DNA of 29,735 nucleotides from the NCBI GenBank assembly GCA_934446095.1, contig CAKSDR010000015.1, positions 1 to 29,735 of the forward strand, read 5' to 3'. The position numbers and the translations under genes were made by a program. Numbering within the stretch: the stretch's first letter is position 1; the number at the start of each line of letters is the position of its first letter. Origin of the DNA: an uncultured Eubacteriales bacterium (GTDB lineage Bacteria > Bacillota > Clostridia > Oscillospirales > CAG-382). Shown piece by piece: positions 1-7,919 of this stretch. The notes under the pieces are model-generated. The model did no database searches and was not told the DNA's origin. It saw nothing but the letters and a program-made list of their open reading frames with translations.

Positions 1-173
1 GGGGAAAGCGAAATATTTTCAAACGGTACGATTCTCGGATCATGCCAGCCCTTTCCCTCCGTATAGTCCATTATAAACATATGATCTGTAAAAATGTGTC
101 CGAATCCGAGTTTTTCTCCTTTTTTCGGAATCGGTTTGGGATTTTTTGTTTTTGTAATCTTAATATCAAGCAT
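1..173 (-). CDS. ilvE: Branched-chain amino acid aminotransferase, N-terminal part (cut by window edge)
   Basis: This PLP-dependent transaminase interconverts 2-oxoisovalerate, 2-oxo-3-methylvalerate and 2-oxoisocaproate with Val, Ile and Leu, using glutamate as amino donor. Only the first 57 codons are in the window; the PLP lysine lies outside it. Recognition rests on the N-terminal signature of type-II BCATs: a TKxPKP stretch, LGFGHIFTDHMF, then MDYTEGKGWHDPRIVPF. The ATG at 173 is preceded by an AGGGGGAAG ribosome site at good spacing. It lies 20 bases after the oxidoreductase gamma gene on the same strand, so it is probably the last visible gene of the Val T-box operon. It would perform the final amination step of that operon's pathway. 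Family assignment is firm; operon membership is inferred from spacing. Confidence 0.88.
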   Translation of the reverse strand, partial: MLDIKITKTKNPKPIPKKGEKLGFGHIFTDHMFIMDYTEGKGWHDPRIVPFENISLS

Positions 174-193
174 TTTCTACTTCCCCCTTTTTA

Positions 194-727
194 TTAATTA
201 TAATTATATCCCGCAAAAACGGCGTTCAAATTTACGGAAAGAAGTTCGGCATGTTTTGCCGACACTACTTTTTTCATTGCTTCCTCGATATTGTCAAACG
301 ATACGGCGCTTGTTTCCTTTATCATTTTTCCTATCATTATCATATTTGCAAGGGACGCAAAACCGGCATCCTTTGCCATTTGCGTTGCCGGAATATAAAA
401 AGTTTCAACATCTTTTCTAATGGTCTTTCTTTCAATAAGGGTCGAATCAACAAAGATTTTTGCCCCCGGCTTCGCCGCACTTTCATACTTGTCAAACGAC
501 GGCAGGTTCATTGCAATAAGTATATCTGGTTCCGAAACGATGGGAGAACCTACTTCGGTATCGCTGAGTATTACGCTGCAGTTCGCGGTTCCGCCTCTCA
601 TTTCAGGGCCGTAAGATGGGAGCCAGCTTATCTTTTTCCCTTCAATCAGTCCTTTATATGCAAGGAACTTTCCGGCGAACAAAACGCCCTGACCGCCGAA
701 CCCTGCAATAAGAATTTGTGTTGTCAT
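194..727 (-). CDS. 2-oxoacid:ferredoxin oxidoreductase, gamma subunit (VOR type)
   Basis: This is the gamma subunit of a CoA-dependent 2-oxoacid:ferredoxin oxidoreductase, the enzyme that interconverts a 2-oxoacid plus CoA with acyl-CoA, CO2 and reduced ferredoxin. The 177-residue length is normal for a separate gamma chain. It opens with ILIAGFGGQGVLFAGK, the glycine-rich signature of the family, followed by SYGPEMRGGTANC. It starts 3 bases after the beta-subunit stop, with GGAG upstream. It is encoded with separate alpha, beta and ferredoxin subunits, the four-gene arrangement typical of ketoisovalerate oxidoreductases. Gamma subunits alone do not reveal the substrate. That comes from the alpha subunit, the neighbouring aminotransferase and the Val leader. 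Confidence 0.93.
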   Translation of the reverse strand: MTTQILIAGFGGQGVLFAGKFLAYKGLIEGKKISWLPSYGPEMRGGTANCSVILSDTEVGSPIVSEPDILIAMNLPSFDKYESAAKPGAKIFVDSTLIERKTIRKDVETFYIPATQMAKDAGFASLANMIMIGKMIKETSAVSFDNIEEAMKKVVSAKHAELLSVNLNAVFAGYNYN

Positions 728-730
728 AAC

Positions 731-1483
731 TCAGTTCTCCTTTCCGGCGGCGCTTTTGTCTTTATAGACTCCAAGCGGGTAATACGGAATCATTTTTTCT
801 TCCACGAATTCAAGTGCCTTATCAGGCGTCATTCCCCAGTTTGTAGGGCACGACGATACAACTTCAATAAGCGAAAATCCTTTATTATTCACTTGATTTT
901 CAAAGGCTTTTCTGATTGCCTTTTTTGCATTTCGTACATTTTTAACGCTATTTACCGCAACTCTTTCAATGAATTCCGGACCGTCAAGCGCGCTTAACAT
1001 TTCGCTTACTCTTATGGGGTATCCTACTGTTTTAACATCTCTTCCGTATGGAGAAGTCTGCGTCACCTGACCGGGCAATGAAGTCGGCGCCATCTGCCCG
1101 CCTGTCATTCCATAAATTGCATTGTTGACAAATATAACCGTAATGTTTTCATTTCTTGTAGCCGCATGTACTGTTTCCGCCATTCCGATAGAAGCAAGAT
1201 CTCCGTCGCCCTGGTATGTAAAAATTATATTCTGCGGCATTGCGCGCTTAAGTCCCGTCGCAACTGCCGGCGCTCTTCCGTGAGCCGCTTCAACCATATC
1301 GCATGAAAAATAATTGTATGCCATAACCGCGCATCCGACAGGAGCAACGCCTACCGTTCTTCCTTCTATTCCGAGTTCGTCGATTGCTTCTGCAACAAGT
1401 CTGTGTATAATACCGTGAGTACATCCGGGACAATAATGCATGGGAGCATCTGTCAACGATTTGGGTTTTTCAAATACAATCAT
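731..1483 (-). CDS. vorA: 2-oxoacid:ferredoxin oxidoreductase, beta subunit (thiamine-diphosphate binding)
   Basis: This is the TPP-binding beta subunit of the same cytoplasmic oxidoreductase. Visible landmarks are HYCPGCTHG near residue 17, GVAPVGCAV, and the TPP/Mg signature GDGDLASIG followed by NNAIYGMTGGQ. Cysteines of the CPGC and GVAPVGC motifs match those that ligate a proximal Fe-S cluster in this family. At 250 residues it has the normal length. Its ATG shares its A with the upstream alpha stop (TAATG), which implies translational coupling. With reduced ferredoxin the reaction can run backwards, carboxylating a branched acyl-CoA to the 2-oxoacid. I infer that direction here from the biosynthetic type of control. 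Confidence 0.94.
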   Translation of the reverse strand: MIVFEKPKSLTDAPMHYCPGCTHGIIHRLVAEAIDELGIEGRTVGVAPVGCAVMAYNYFSCDMVEAAHGRAPAVATGLKRAMPQNIIFTYQGDGDLASIGMAETVHAATRNENITVIFVNNAIYGMTGGQMAPTSLPGQVTQTSPYGRDVKTVGYPIRVSEMLSALDGPEFIERVAVNSVKNVRNAKKAIRKAFENQVNNKGFSLIEVVSSCPTNWGMTPDKALEFVEEKMIPYYPLGVYKDKSAAGKEN

Positions 1484-2544
1484 TAATTTTTACCTCCCGC
1501 AAGATTTTTAATGGTTTCCAAAACCTGTTCGGGCGAAGGAATCATACCGCCGGTTCTGTTGCACAAAACAACAGGTCTTTTGCATTCCACGGAAAGTTTT
1601 ATATCCTCTATCATCTGACCCATTGAAAGTTCGACGCTTATAAAAGCCTTAACTTTATCTGCCGCGTGCAAAAGTTCCTTTTTCGGGAAAGGCCAAAGTG
1701 TTATAGGCCTTATCATTCCGACTTTAATGCCCTGTTTTCTTGCCTCATTGATTGCGTTTTTGGATACTCTTGCCGCAATTCCGAAGGCAACAATACAATA
1801 TTCCGCGTCATCCATAAGGTATGATTCATAAAGAACCTCATTTTCCTCGATTTTCTTATATTTTTCAAATCTTTCAAAGTTGGTTCTTTCAAGTTCTTCA
1901 GGAACAAGGTACAAGGAATTTACAATGTTATGCTTTCTTTTAAGTTGTGTGCCTGTAACAGCCCATGGTTTTTCCACCTTGTTTTCGGAAATTTCCGGAA
2001 GTTCCACGGGTTCCATCATCTGTCCCATGGTTCCGTCCGCAAGAAGCATTGCCGGCATGCGATATTTATCCGAAAGGTCAAATGCGCGGACCGTCATATC
2101 AGCCATTTCCTGAACCGACGCGGGCGCCAGAACAATAAGATGATAATCTCCGTGTCCTCCGCCTTTTGTCGCCTGAAAATAATCCGACTGTGAGGGCTGT
2201 ATTCCGCCGAGTCCGGGGCCGCCTCTTTGAATATTTACGATAAATGCCGGAAGGTCGCTTCCCGCAATATAAGATATTCCCTCCTGCTTCAGCGATACTC
2301 CGGGGCTTGACGATGAAGTCATAACCCTAAGGCCTGCGCTTGCAACTCCATATACCATATTTATAGCGGATATTTCACTTTCCGCCTGAAGGAACACTCC
2401 GCCGATTTTCGGCATGCGTTTTGCCATATATGCGGCAATTTCGGTCTGCGGCGTTATGGGATATCCGAAATAATGCCTGCAGCCTGCAAGAATTGCAGCC
2501 TCCGCAATTGCTTCATTACCTTTCATAAGTATTTTTTCAGCCAT
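1483..2544 (-). CDS. vorB: 3-methyl-2-oxobutanoate (ketoisovalerate) ferredoxin oxidoreductase, alpha subunit VorB
   Basis: This is the alpha chain, with the pyrimidine-binding and transketolase-like domains. It has MKGNEAIAEAAI at the N-terminus, the YPITPQTEIAAYM motif, QAESEISAINMVYG, then SSSPGVSLKQEGISY. This pattern is that of the VorB/KorA group and is usually annotated as the branched-chain (Val, Ile, Leu keto acid) enzyme. I chose the ATG at 2544 (353 residues) because GAGGTG sits just upstream. A longer frame from a TTG at 2565 would overlap the ferredoxin gene and has no ribosome site. Substrate preference cannot be proven from sequence. The adjoining branched-chain aminotransferase and the Val specifier in the operon leader support isobutyryl-CoA/2-oxoisovalerate. 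Confidence 0.9.
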   Translation of the reverse strand: MAEKILMKGNEAIAEAAILAGCRHYFGYPITPQTEIAAYMAKRMPKIGGVFLQAESEISAINMVYGVASAGLRVMTSSSSPGVSLKQEGISYIAGSDLPAFIVNIQRGGPGLGGIQPSQSDYFQATKGGGHGDYHLIVLAPASVQEMADMTVRAFDLSDKYRMPAMLLADGTMGQMMEPVELPEISENKVEKPWAVTGTQLKRKHNIVNSLYLVPEELERTNFERFEKYKKIEENEVLYESYLMDDAEYCIVAFGIAARVSKNAINEARKQGIKVGMIRPITLWPFPKKELLHAADKVKAFISVELSMGQMIEDIKLSVECKRPVVLCNRTGGMIPSPEQVLETIKNLAGGKN

Positions 2545-2554
2545 GTTTTTCACC

Positions 2555-2761
2555 TCATTTTTCAACTTTTATAACGCAGTCGGGACACATTGTCGCGCAA
2601 AACGCGCAGCCGATACACTCGTCCATATTTGTGATTTCGGCAGGGGAATGTCCTTTTTTGTTGATCTTTTCTTTTGCAATTATAATTATTTTTTTCGGAC
2701 ACGCGCTGACGCATAAGCCGCAGCCCTTGCACAAATCGGTCGAAAAAGTAACCTTTGCCAT
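2555..2761 (-). CDS. Ferredoxin-type 2[4Fe-4S] subunit of the 2-oxoacid oxidoreductase
   Basis: This 68-residue electron-transfer subunit carries two 4Fe-4S motifs, CKGCGLCVSACP in the first half and CIGCAFCATMCPDC in the second. It passes electrons between the TPP/Fe-S core and soluble ferredoxin. It corresponds to the delta (VorD/KorD-like) chain of four-subunit enzymes. AAAGGAGGAATAAAATC precedes its ATG. Its stop lies 10 bases before the alpha-subunit start, and the alpha ribosome site overlaps its last codons. All eight canonical cysteines are present, so it should be functional. Confidence 0.93.
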   Translation of the reverse strand: MAKVTFSTDLCKGCGLCVSACPKKIIIIAKEKINKKGHSPAEITNMDECIGCAFCATMCPDCVIKVEK

Positions 2762-2765
2762 GATT

Positions 2766-3440
2766 TTATTCCTCCTTTATATCAAAATATTTTTCCTGAA
2801 GTTTTAATTTTAATATATCTTTTCGGTTACTGAAATTTTCCGCAATGTCTTCCCACACTCCGGTGAAAATAACCGGAAGACCTGACATTGAAGAAAGTTC
2901 CGAAACCTTTGGAAATGATTTTACAACATGTCCGGCAGTTGTTTCCTTGCCTATATTTGAATTGTTTGCAATTGCCGTGAATTTAAGACCGCAGGCATTT
3001 TCGATATCTCTCATAATCTCAAACGCGCTTTTTGCGTCTTTCGTCAGAGGTCTGTAAAAATTTACTACAAATATCATTTCGTAGTTATTTTCCTCCGCAA
3101 TATATGGGCTGTATCTTCCGAGCGCGTATGCGCCGGCGTCATCACCGCCTATATCAAGCACACAATAAATTTCCTTATTGAAAAACGGTTCGTACATTTG
3201 CGCCGGCAGCGACGGAAGATCAAGATTTGTGTTTGCAAACGACGGTGATATAAGTCTTATTCCCGCCTTTTTCAAGTCGTCTTCGCTGTCTTTTGTTCTA
3301 AAATACGGATTTACAATATCAAGGTCGGAAATTACGGTATCTCTGCCCTCGTTTTTTAACAAAAACGCATAATTTATTGCAATATTCGTTTTGCCGCTGC
3401 CGTAATGGCCTGCAAATATCGTAATTCTTTTTCTCTCCAT
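2766..3440 (-). CDS. ParA/MinD-like P-loop ATP-binding protein of the oxidoreductase operon
   Basis: This 224-residue soluble protein begins with a variant Walker A, GHYGSGKTNIA, at about residues 11-21. VISDLDIVNPYFRT follows, as in the CobQ/MinD/ParA superfamily, and LDIGGDDAG may serve as the Walker B. It sits between the acyl-CoA ligase and the ferredoxin subunit, 4 bases upstream of the latter. It is probably needed by, or acts on, the oxidoreductase. Possible roles are Fe-S or cofactor maturation or an ATP-dependent activation step. None of these can be read from the sequence. Its position inside the operon argues against a role in chromosome partitioning. Confidence 0.72.
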   Translation of the reverse strand: MERKRITIFAGHYGSGKTNIAINYAFLLKNEGRDTVISDLDIVNPYFRTKDSEDDLKKAGIRLISPSFANTNLDLPSLPAQMYEPFFNKEIYCVLDIGGDDAGAYALGRYSPYIAEENNYEMIFVVNFYRPLTKDAKSAFEIMRDIENACGLKFTAIANNSNIGKETTAGHVVKSFPKVSELSSMSGLPVIFTGVWEDIAENFSNRKDILKLKLQEKYFDIKEE

Positions 3441-3456
3441 CTTATTTTCCTCTTGA

Positions 3457-5175
3457 TTACAATTTATTTCTTTGGATTTTACCGCTTACTGTCTTTGGAA
3501 GCGACGGGCAGAAAACGATTTTTCTCGGATATTTATAAGGCGCCGTATGTTCTTTTACATAATTTTGTATTTCCTTTTTGAGTTCTTCGGTTCCCTCTTT
3601 GCCCTCAGTAAGAACAATACTTGCTTTAACAATTTGTCCTCTTACCTCGTCGGGGCACGCCGAAACTCCGCATTCAAGGACATAGGGAAGTTCCATAATT
3701 ACGCTTTCTATTTCAAACGGTCCTATCCTGTATCCTGATGATTTTATTACATCGTCAACTCTTCCAACGTAATAAAAATATCCGTCTTTGTCACACCACG
3801 CGGTATCCCTCGTGTGATAATACCCGTATTTTCTGCTCTCGTCGGTTTTATCCTTATCAAGATAATATTCGGAAAACAGTCCACAGGGCTTTCCCCCGTC
3901 AAGTTTTATTGCAATCTCACCGGTACGTCCGTCTTTAACAGGCTGCCCGTTTTCATCTATTATACTGATATTATACAGCGGATTTGCCATGCCCATTGAA
4001 CCGGGCTTGGTTTTCTCCCCATACAGATTGCCTATTACAAGTGTTGTTTCGGACTGTCCGAATCCCTCCATAATCCGAAGCCCCGTCAAAGTTTCAAACT
4101 GACGGTAAACCTCGGGATTCAGCGCCTCGCCTGCCGTTGTCATATGTTCTACCGACGAAAAATCATACTTTGATATGTCTTGTTTTATCATCATTCTGAG
4201 CATTGTCGGAGGAGCGCAGAATGTAGTTATATTATATTTTTTCAGCATTGGCAAAATATCAGACGCCAGGAATCTGTCAAAATCATATACGAAAACCGCG
4301 CATTCGCACAGCCACTGCCCATATATCTTACCCCACGCAGCCTTTGCCCAGCCGGTATCGGATATTGTAAAGTGAATACCGTCGGGGTTTACTCTTTGCC
4401 AGTATTTCGCCGTAACAAAATGTCCGAGTGCATATGTATGGGAATGAAGCGCCATTTTGGGGTTTCCGGTAGTGCCTGATGTGAAGAACATAAGCATCGG
4501 GTCGTTTCCGCATGAAGACTCCGGGGTCCTTTCAAACGTATCCGGAAAAGCCGCATATTCTCTGTCAAAATTATGCCAGTTTTCACGGGGACCATTGGTT
4601 ATAATTTTTATGAGTTTTTCACTGCGCTTTTTTTGAGCAAGTTCAATCTCATATGAAATATTGCTGTCCGATGTGCATATAACGGCGCTTGCACCCGACG
4701 CGTCAAGCCTGTATATAAGGTCATGTTCCTTTAACTGATCGGTCGCAGGTATTGCTATGGCTCCGAGTTTGCAAAGTCCCATAAGCGCGAACCAGTACTG
4801 ATAATTTCTTCTTAAAATAAGCAGCACCCTATCGCCCTTTTTAATGCCGAGCGATTTTAAGTAATTTGCGCACCTGTTTGACTCACGCTTTATGTCTGCA
4901 AACGTAAATCTGCGTTCGACATGATTTTTGTCAACATGCAGAATTGCAAGTTTGTCGGGCTTCTCTGTACCGAGCACATCTGCTACATCAAAAGCAAAAT
5001 TAAACTTATCTTCATTTATAAACGAAATTTTCCGAAGCGCTCCGTTTTCATCTTCTATAGTTTTGACATGGTTTTCGTAAATAAAGTGCCGTTTTATGCC
5101 CGCGTCTTTAAAAATGTTCTCCGGACGTCCGGTTCTCTCTGCCTTAATAGTTTCAAACCTAAGATTTTTCAACAT
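3457..5175 (-). CDS. AMP-forming acyl-CoA ligase of the Val T-box operon (medium/short-chain type)
   Basis: This ANL-superfamily adenylate-forming ligase makes an acyl-CoA from a carboxylate, ATP and CoA. It has the phosphate-binding loop TSGTTGNPKMALHSH. The GNPKM form is typical of the acetyl/medium-chain group rather than long-chain ligases. It also has EGFGQSETT, the hinge GRVDDVIKSSGYRIGP, and the C-terminal catalytic lysine in PKTVSGKIQRNKL. The ATG at 5175 (572 residues) follows AGGGGTGAG. A longer frame beginning at 5217 would start inside the leader terminator and is rejected. It is the first gene after the Val T-box and lies upstream of the oxidoreductase genes. Isobutyrate is therefore my best guess for its substrate. 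Its 3' end is nearly identical to that of the ligase at 5588-7855. Confidence 0.9.
   Translation of the reverse strand: MLKNLRFETIKAERTGRPENIFKDAGIKRHFIYENHVKTIEDENGALRKISFINEDKFNFAFDVADVLGTEKPDKLAILHVDKNHVERRFTFADIKRESNRCANYLKSLGIKKGDRVLLILRRNYQYWFALMGLCKLGAIAIPATDQLKEHDLIYRLDASGASAVICTSDSNISYEIELAQKKRSEKLIKIITNGPRENWHNFDREYAAFPDTFERTPESSCGNDPMLMFFTSGTTGNPKMALHSHTYALGHFVTAKYWQRVNPDGIHFTISDTGWAKAAWGKIYGQWLCECAVFVYDFDRFLASDILPMLKKYNITTFCAPPTMLRMMIKQDISKYDFSSVEHMTTAGEALNPEVYRQFETLTGLRIMEGFGQSETTLVIGNLYGEKTKPGSMGMANPLYNISIIDENGQPVKDGRTGEIAIKLDGGKPCGLFSEYYLDKDKTDESRKYGYYHTRDTAWCDKDGYFYYVGRVDDVIKSSGYRIGPFEIESVIMELPYVLECGVSACPDEVRGQIVKASIVLTEGKEGTEELKKEIQNYVKEHTAPYKYPRKIVFCPSLPKTVSGKIQRNKL
3501..3762. 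repeat. Near-identical tract shared with 5632-5893 (copy 1)
   Basis: Aligning this stretch base by base with 5632-5893, at a constant offset of 2131, I find only two mismatches over 262 bases. It encodes the C-terminal domain of the acyl-CoA ligase. Flanking parts of the two genes are much more diverged, which suggests recent gene conversion rather than simple whole-gene duplication. Confidence 0.9.
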
Positions 5176-5209
5176 GATTTTCTCACCCCTGAATTTATTT
5201 TTGGGAAGA

Positions 5210-5255
5210 GAAAACAAAAACTCGTCCCAAAGATATGATTTTCTTTGAGACGAGT
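5210..5255 (-). terminator. Intrinsic terminator of the Val T-box leader
   Basis: On the minus strand a 13-bp stem (ACTCGTCTCAAAG with CTTTGGGACGAGT, one G-U pair) at 5220-5255 is followed by a U-rich run (TTTTTGTTTT) at 5219-5210. The upstream arm overlaps the region following the T-box antiterminator, as expected for a switchable terminator. Confidence 0.9.
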
Positions 5256-5544
5256 AAAATTATATACCCGCGGTACCACTCAAATTGCATATTTAAAAAT
5301 ATGCCTCTCTCGGGCTCCACCAAGCCCTATGCTTTTACGCAGCAATCACGGAAAGGTTCTACTGAAACCGCGAGCGCGGTTCGTTCTTCCTTTCGGCTCA
5401 GAAACTACAAGTGTCCGCTTTTCAATCTTGACTCGCACCAACCGTCAATTCTCTTTATTGAAAACCTGCGTTCACCCTTTTCTTCAACGCATTGATTTGG
5501 GTTATATATTCGCGTATATTTTTATTATATACGCAAACCTTTGT
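5220..5544 (-). promoter_or_regulatory. T-box leader, predicted specifier GUA (Val)
   Basis: A tRNA-sensing leader RNA upstream of the acyl-CoA ligase/oxidoreductase operon. The T-box core GAGUGGUACCGCGGG (about 5268-5282, minus) is unmistakable. Stem I runs from about 5492 to 5397. It has an apical hairpin UUGAC/GUCAA with loop GGUUGGUGCGA, and an arm UUUUCAAU/AUUGAAAA. The codon follows from a pattern shared by all three leaders: codon, purine, 4-nt basal stem, YGAG. Here this reads GUA-G-UUUC-UGAG, with the codon at 5408-5406 and UUUC pairing with GAAA in GAAGAAAAGG. An extra hairpin (GCGUAUAU/AUAUACGC, 5534-5512) precedes Stem I. Val fits the operon, which encodes ligase, VOR and branched-chain aminotransferase. 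Confidence 0.9.
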
Positions 5545-5550
5545 GTGGTT

Positions 5551-5579
5551 ATGATATCATATCTTTGTTAATTTGTCAA
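5551..5579 (-). promoter_or_regulatory. Sigma-A promoter of the Val T-box operon
   Basis: TTGACA at 5579-5574, 17-base spacer, TATCAT at 5556-5551 on the minus strand. The predicted start is near 5544. It lies immediately after the stop codon of the upstream ligase fusion gene. Confidence 0.85.
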
Positions 5580-5587
5580 TAGTTTTT

Positions 5588-7855
5588 TTAAAGTTTATTT
5601 CTTTGGATTTTGCCGCTTATAGTTTTGGGAAGCGACGGGCAGAAAACGATTTTTCTCGGATATTTATAAGGCGCCGTATGTTCTTTTACATAATTTTGTA
5701 TTTCCTTTTTGAGTTCTTCGGTTCCCTCTTTGCCCTCAGTAAGAACAATACTTGCTTTAACAATTTGTCCTCTTACCTCGTCGGGACACGCCGAAACTCC
5801 GCATTCAAGGACATAGGGAAGTTCCATAATTACGCTTTCTATCTCAAACGGTCCTATCCTGTATCCTGATGATTTTATTACATCGTCAACTCTGCTTACA
5901 TACCAGAAATATCCGTCCTCGTCACGCCATGCGGTATCTCTTGTATGATAATATCCGTCTTTCCATACTTCTTCTGTTTTTTCGCTGTCATCAAAGTACC
6001 CCAAAAACAGCCCTTCCGGAATGTTTTCCGATGTTTTTATGCAAATTTCACCGACTTCTCCGTTAGAAACCGGTTTCCCGTCCTCGTCAAGCAATTCTAT
6101 TTCATACTGAGGCGACGCCTTGCCCATGGAACCGACTTTTGCTTTCATACCGGCAAATGTTCCGATTATAAGGGTTGTTTCCGTCTGTCCGAATCCTTCC
6201 ATAATCTGAAGCCCCGTTGCAAGTTCAAACTGGCGGTAAACCTCGGGATTCAGCGCTTCGCCTGCCGTTGTCATATGATGGACTCCGGAGAGGTCATATT
6301 TTGATATATCCTGCTTTATCATCATTCTGAGCATTGTCGGAGGCGCACAGAAAGTGGTAATATTATATTTCTTAAACATGGGAAGTATATCAGACGCTGA
6401 AAATCTGTCGAAATCATACACAAATACTGCGCCCTCGCACAGCCACTGTCCGTAAAACTTGCCCCACAGGGATTTTCCCCAGCCGGTATCGGATATTGTG
6501 AAGTGAAGTCCGTCCCTTTCGCAGCAATGCCAATATTTTGCGGTGACAAAATGTCCGAGCGCGTATGTATGGGCATGAAGCGCCATTTTGGGATTTCCGG
6601 TAGTTCCTGATGTGAAGAACATAAGCGCTCCCTCATGTCCGCAGGAACTGTCTGACGTGCGGACAAATTTACTTGAGTACATGTTATATTCTACGTTGAA
6701 ATTATGCCAGCCTTCACGTTCTTCGCCTACTATAATTTTTGTCTTTACGCAAGGGCATTTTTCTGCCGCCCTATCCGCAAAATCCGCAACGTCCCCGTCA
6801 CTTGTGCAGATAATTGCGCTGACCCCTGCGGCACGGAATCTGTATTCAAAATCATGGTCGCGAAGCTGATTTGTAGCAGGTATCGCTATGGCACCGAGTT
6901 TGTGCAGCGCCGTCATTGCAAACCAGAACTGATAGTGACGCTTCAGCACAAGCATTACCTTGTCGCCCTTTTTAACGCCGAGCGCTTTTAAATAATTTGC
7001 GCATTGATTTGAAGCGCGTCTTATATCTTCAAATGTAAATCTTCTCTCAACATAATTTTTGTCAACATGCAGCATTGCAAGTTTATCAGGATACTTTTCA
7101 GCTATTTTATCGACTATATCAAAACCGAAATTAAACGTATCGGTATTTTTAAATGCAATAGACTGAAGCGCGCCGTTTTCGTCTTCCTTGGTTTCGACAA
7201 ATCTCTCGCATATGAGTTTTTCTCCGTGTTTTGCAAGAACGATACTGTTTCTTATATCTTCTTCTTTCTCTTCGGTTCCCGGCAAAACCACCGCGCAGAA
7301 AACACAGTCTTTTCCGTCAATTGCTATCATACCGTGCGGAGTTGAACTGTTGTAATAAATACTGTCGCCCTCTTCCAGAATTTCGGTATGATCGCCTATT
7401 TGCACTTTTAATTTTCCTTTGAGGATAAGATCGAATTCCTGCCCTTCGTGTTTTGTCAAGTGTATGGGAAGATTCTGCTGCTTTTCGGAATACTCGTATC
7501 TTACCCAATACGGCTCCGCAATTTTATTTCTGAATTTCGGAGCAAGGTTTTTAATTTCTATGCCCTCTTCTTTTGCGGTTTCCTGACCTTTACCTTTCCT
7601 TGTAACGGTATATGAAGAAAGGTACGCGCCGTGTCCTTCAAGCAAGTCTGAAAGTTCCACATTAAATATAAGCGCGCATTTATGAATAAAAGTAAAAGGA
7701 AGATCTGCCTTTGCACTTTCATATTTTTTGTAATCCTCGGCTGTCACCTCGGTTTTTTTTGCCATTTCTTCAATTCCGTATCCCATAATTTCGCGAAGTT
7801 CGCGGATACGAAAAGAAATCTCCTGCAATTGTTTTGCAGCCGTTTTTGCACTCAT
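5588..7855 (-). CDS. XRE-type HTH / cupin / acyl-CoA ligase fusion of the Ile T-box unit
   Basis: This 755-residue three-part protein is unusual. Residues about 13-73 form an XRE-family helix-turn-helix. Residues about 125-192 form a cupin with candidate metal ligands H132, H136, E140 and H174. From about residue 205 to the end it is a complete AMP-forming ligase paralogous to the one at 3457-5175, with TSGTTGNPKMALHAH, EGFGQTETT, GYRIGP and PKTISGKIQRNKL. XRE-cupin pairs normally form small transcription factors that sense a ligand in the cupin. Here that module is joined in frame to the enzyme. It is the only gene after the Ile T-box, so 2-methylbutyrate is the inferred substrate. The ATG at 7855 has AAAGGATG upstream. 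A role as both enzyme and DNA-binding regulator is possible but unproven. Confidence 0.9.
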   Translation of the reverse strand: MSAKTAAKQLQEISFRIRELREIMGYGIEEMAKKTEVTAEDYKKYESAKADLPFTFIHKCALIFNVELSDLLEGHGAYLSSYTVTRKGKGQETAKEEGIEIKNLAPKFRNKIAEPYWVRYEYSEKQQNLPIHLTKHEGQEFDLILKGKLKVQIGDHTEILEEGDSIYYNSSTPHGMIAIDGKDCVFCAVVLPGTEEKEEDIRNSIVLAKHGEKLICERFVETKEDENGALQSIAFKNTDTFNFGFDIVDKIAEKYPDKLAMLHVDKNYVERRFTFEDIRRASNQCANYLKALGVKKGDKVMLVLKRHYQFWFAMTALHKLGAIAIPATNQLRDHDFEYRFRAAGVSAIICTSDGDVADFADRAAEKCPCVKTKIIVGEEREGWHNFNVEYNMYSSKFVRTSDSSCGHEGALMFFTSGTTGNPKMALHAHTYALGHFVTAKYWHCCERDGLHFTISDTGWGKSLWGKFYGQWLCEGAVFVYDFDRFSASDILPMFKKYNITTFCAPPTMLRMMIKQDISKYDLSGVHHMTTAGEALNPEVYRQFELATGLQIMEGFGQTETTLIIGTFAGMKAKVGSMGKASPQYEIELLDEDGKPVSNGEVGEICIKTSENIPEGLFLGYFDDSEKTEEVWKDGYYHTRDTAWRDEDGYFWYVSRVDDVIKSSGYRIGPFEIESVIMELPYVLECGVSACPDEVRGQIVKASIVLTEGKEGTEELKKEIQNYVKEHTAPYKYPRKIVFCPSLPKTISGKIQRNKL
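5632..5893. repeat. Near-identical tract shared with 3501-3762 (copy 2)
   Basis: Second copy of the 262-base tract with two mismatches. It covers the C-terminal domain of the fusion ligase; divergence starts sharply on both sides. Confidence 0.9.
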
Positions 7856-7880
7856 GTTTAAACCATCCTTTCACTTTTTA

Positions 7881-7919
7881 AATAAAAAACACCCGTCTCA
7901 AATTTCTTTGAGACGGGTG
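7881..7919 (-). terminator. Intrinsic terminator of the Ile T-box leader
   Basis: A perfect 13-bp stem CACCCGTCTCAAA/TTTGAGACGGGTG (7890-7902 and 7907-7919) has a 4-base loop. On the minus strand it is followed by a T-rich run at 7889-7881. Confidence 0.92.

Noticed and set aside
251..997. Long plus-strand open frame opposite the oxidoreductase genes
   Set aside because: It lies antisense to two well-recognised genes, has no ribosome site and no family pattern.
1..5175. A purely catabolic branched-chain amino acid fermentation operon
   Set aside because: Control by an amino-acid-starvation T-box points to supply rather than breakdown, though enzyme direction is not proven.
5176..5217. N-terminal extension of the Val-unit ligase
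   Set aside because: It would begin inside the leader terminator; the ATG at 5175 has a good ribosome site.
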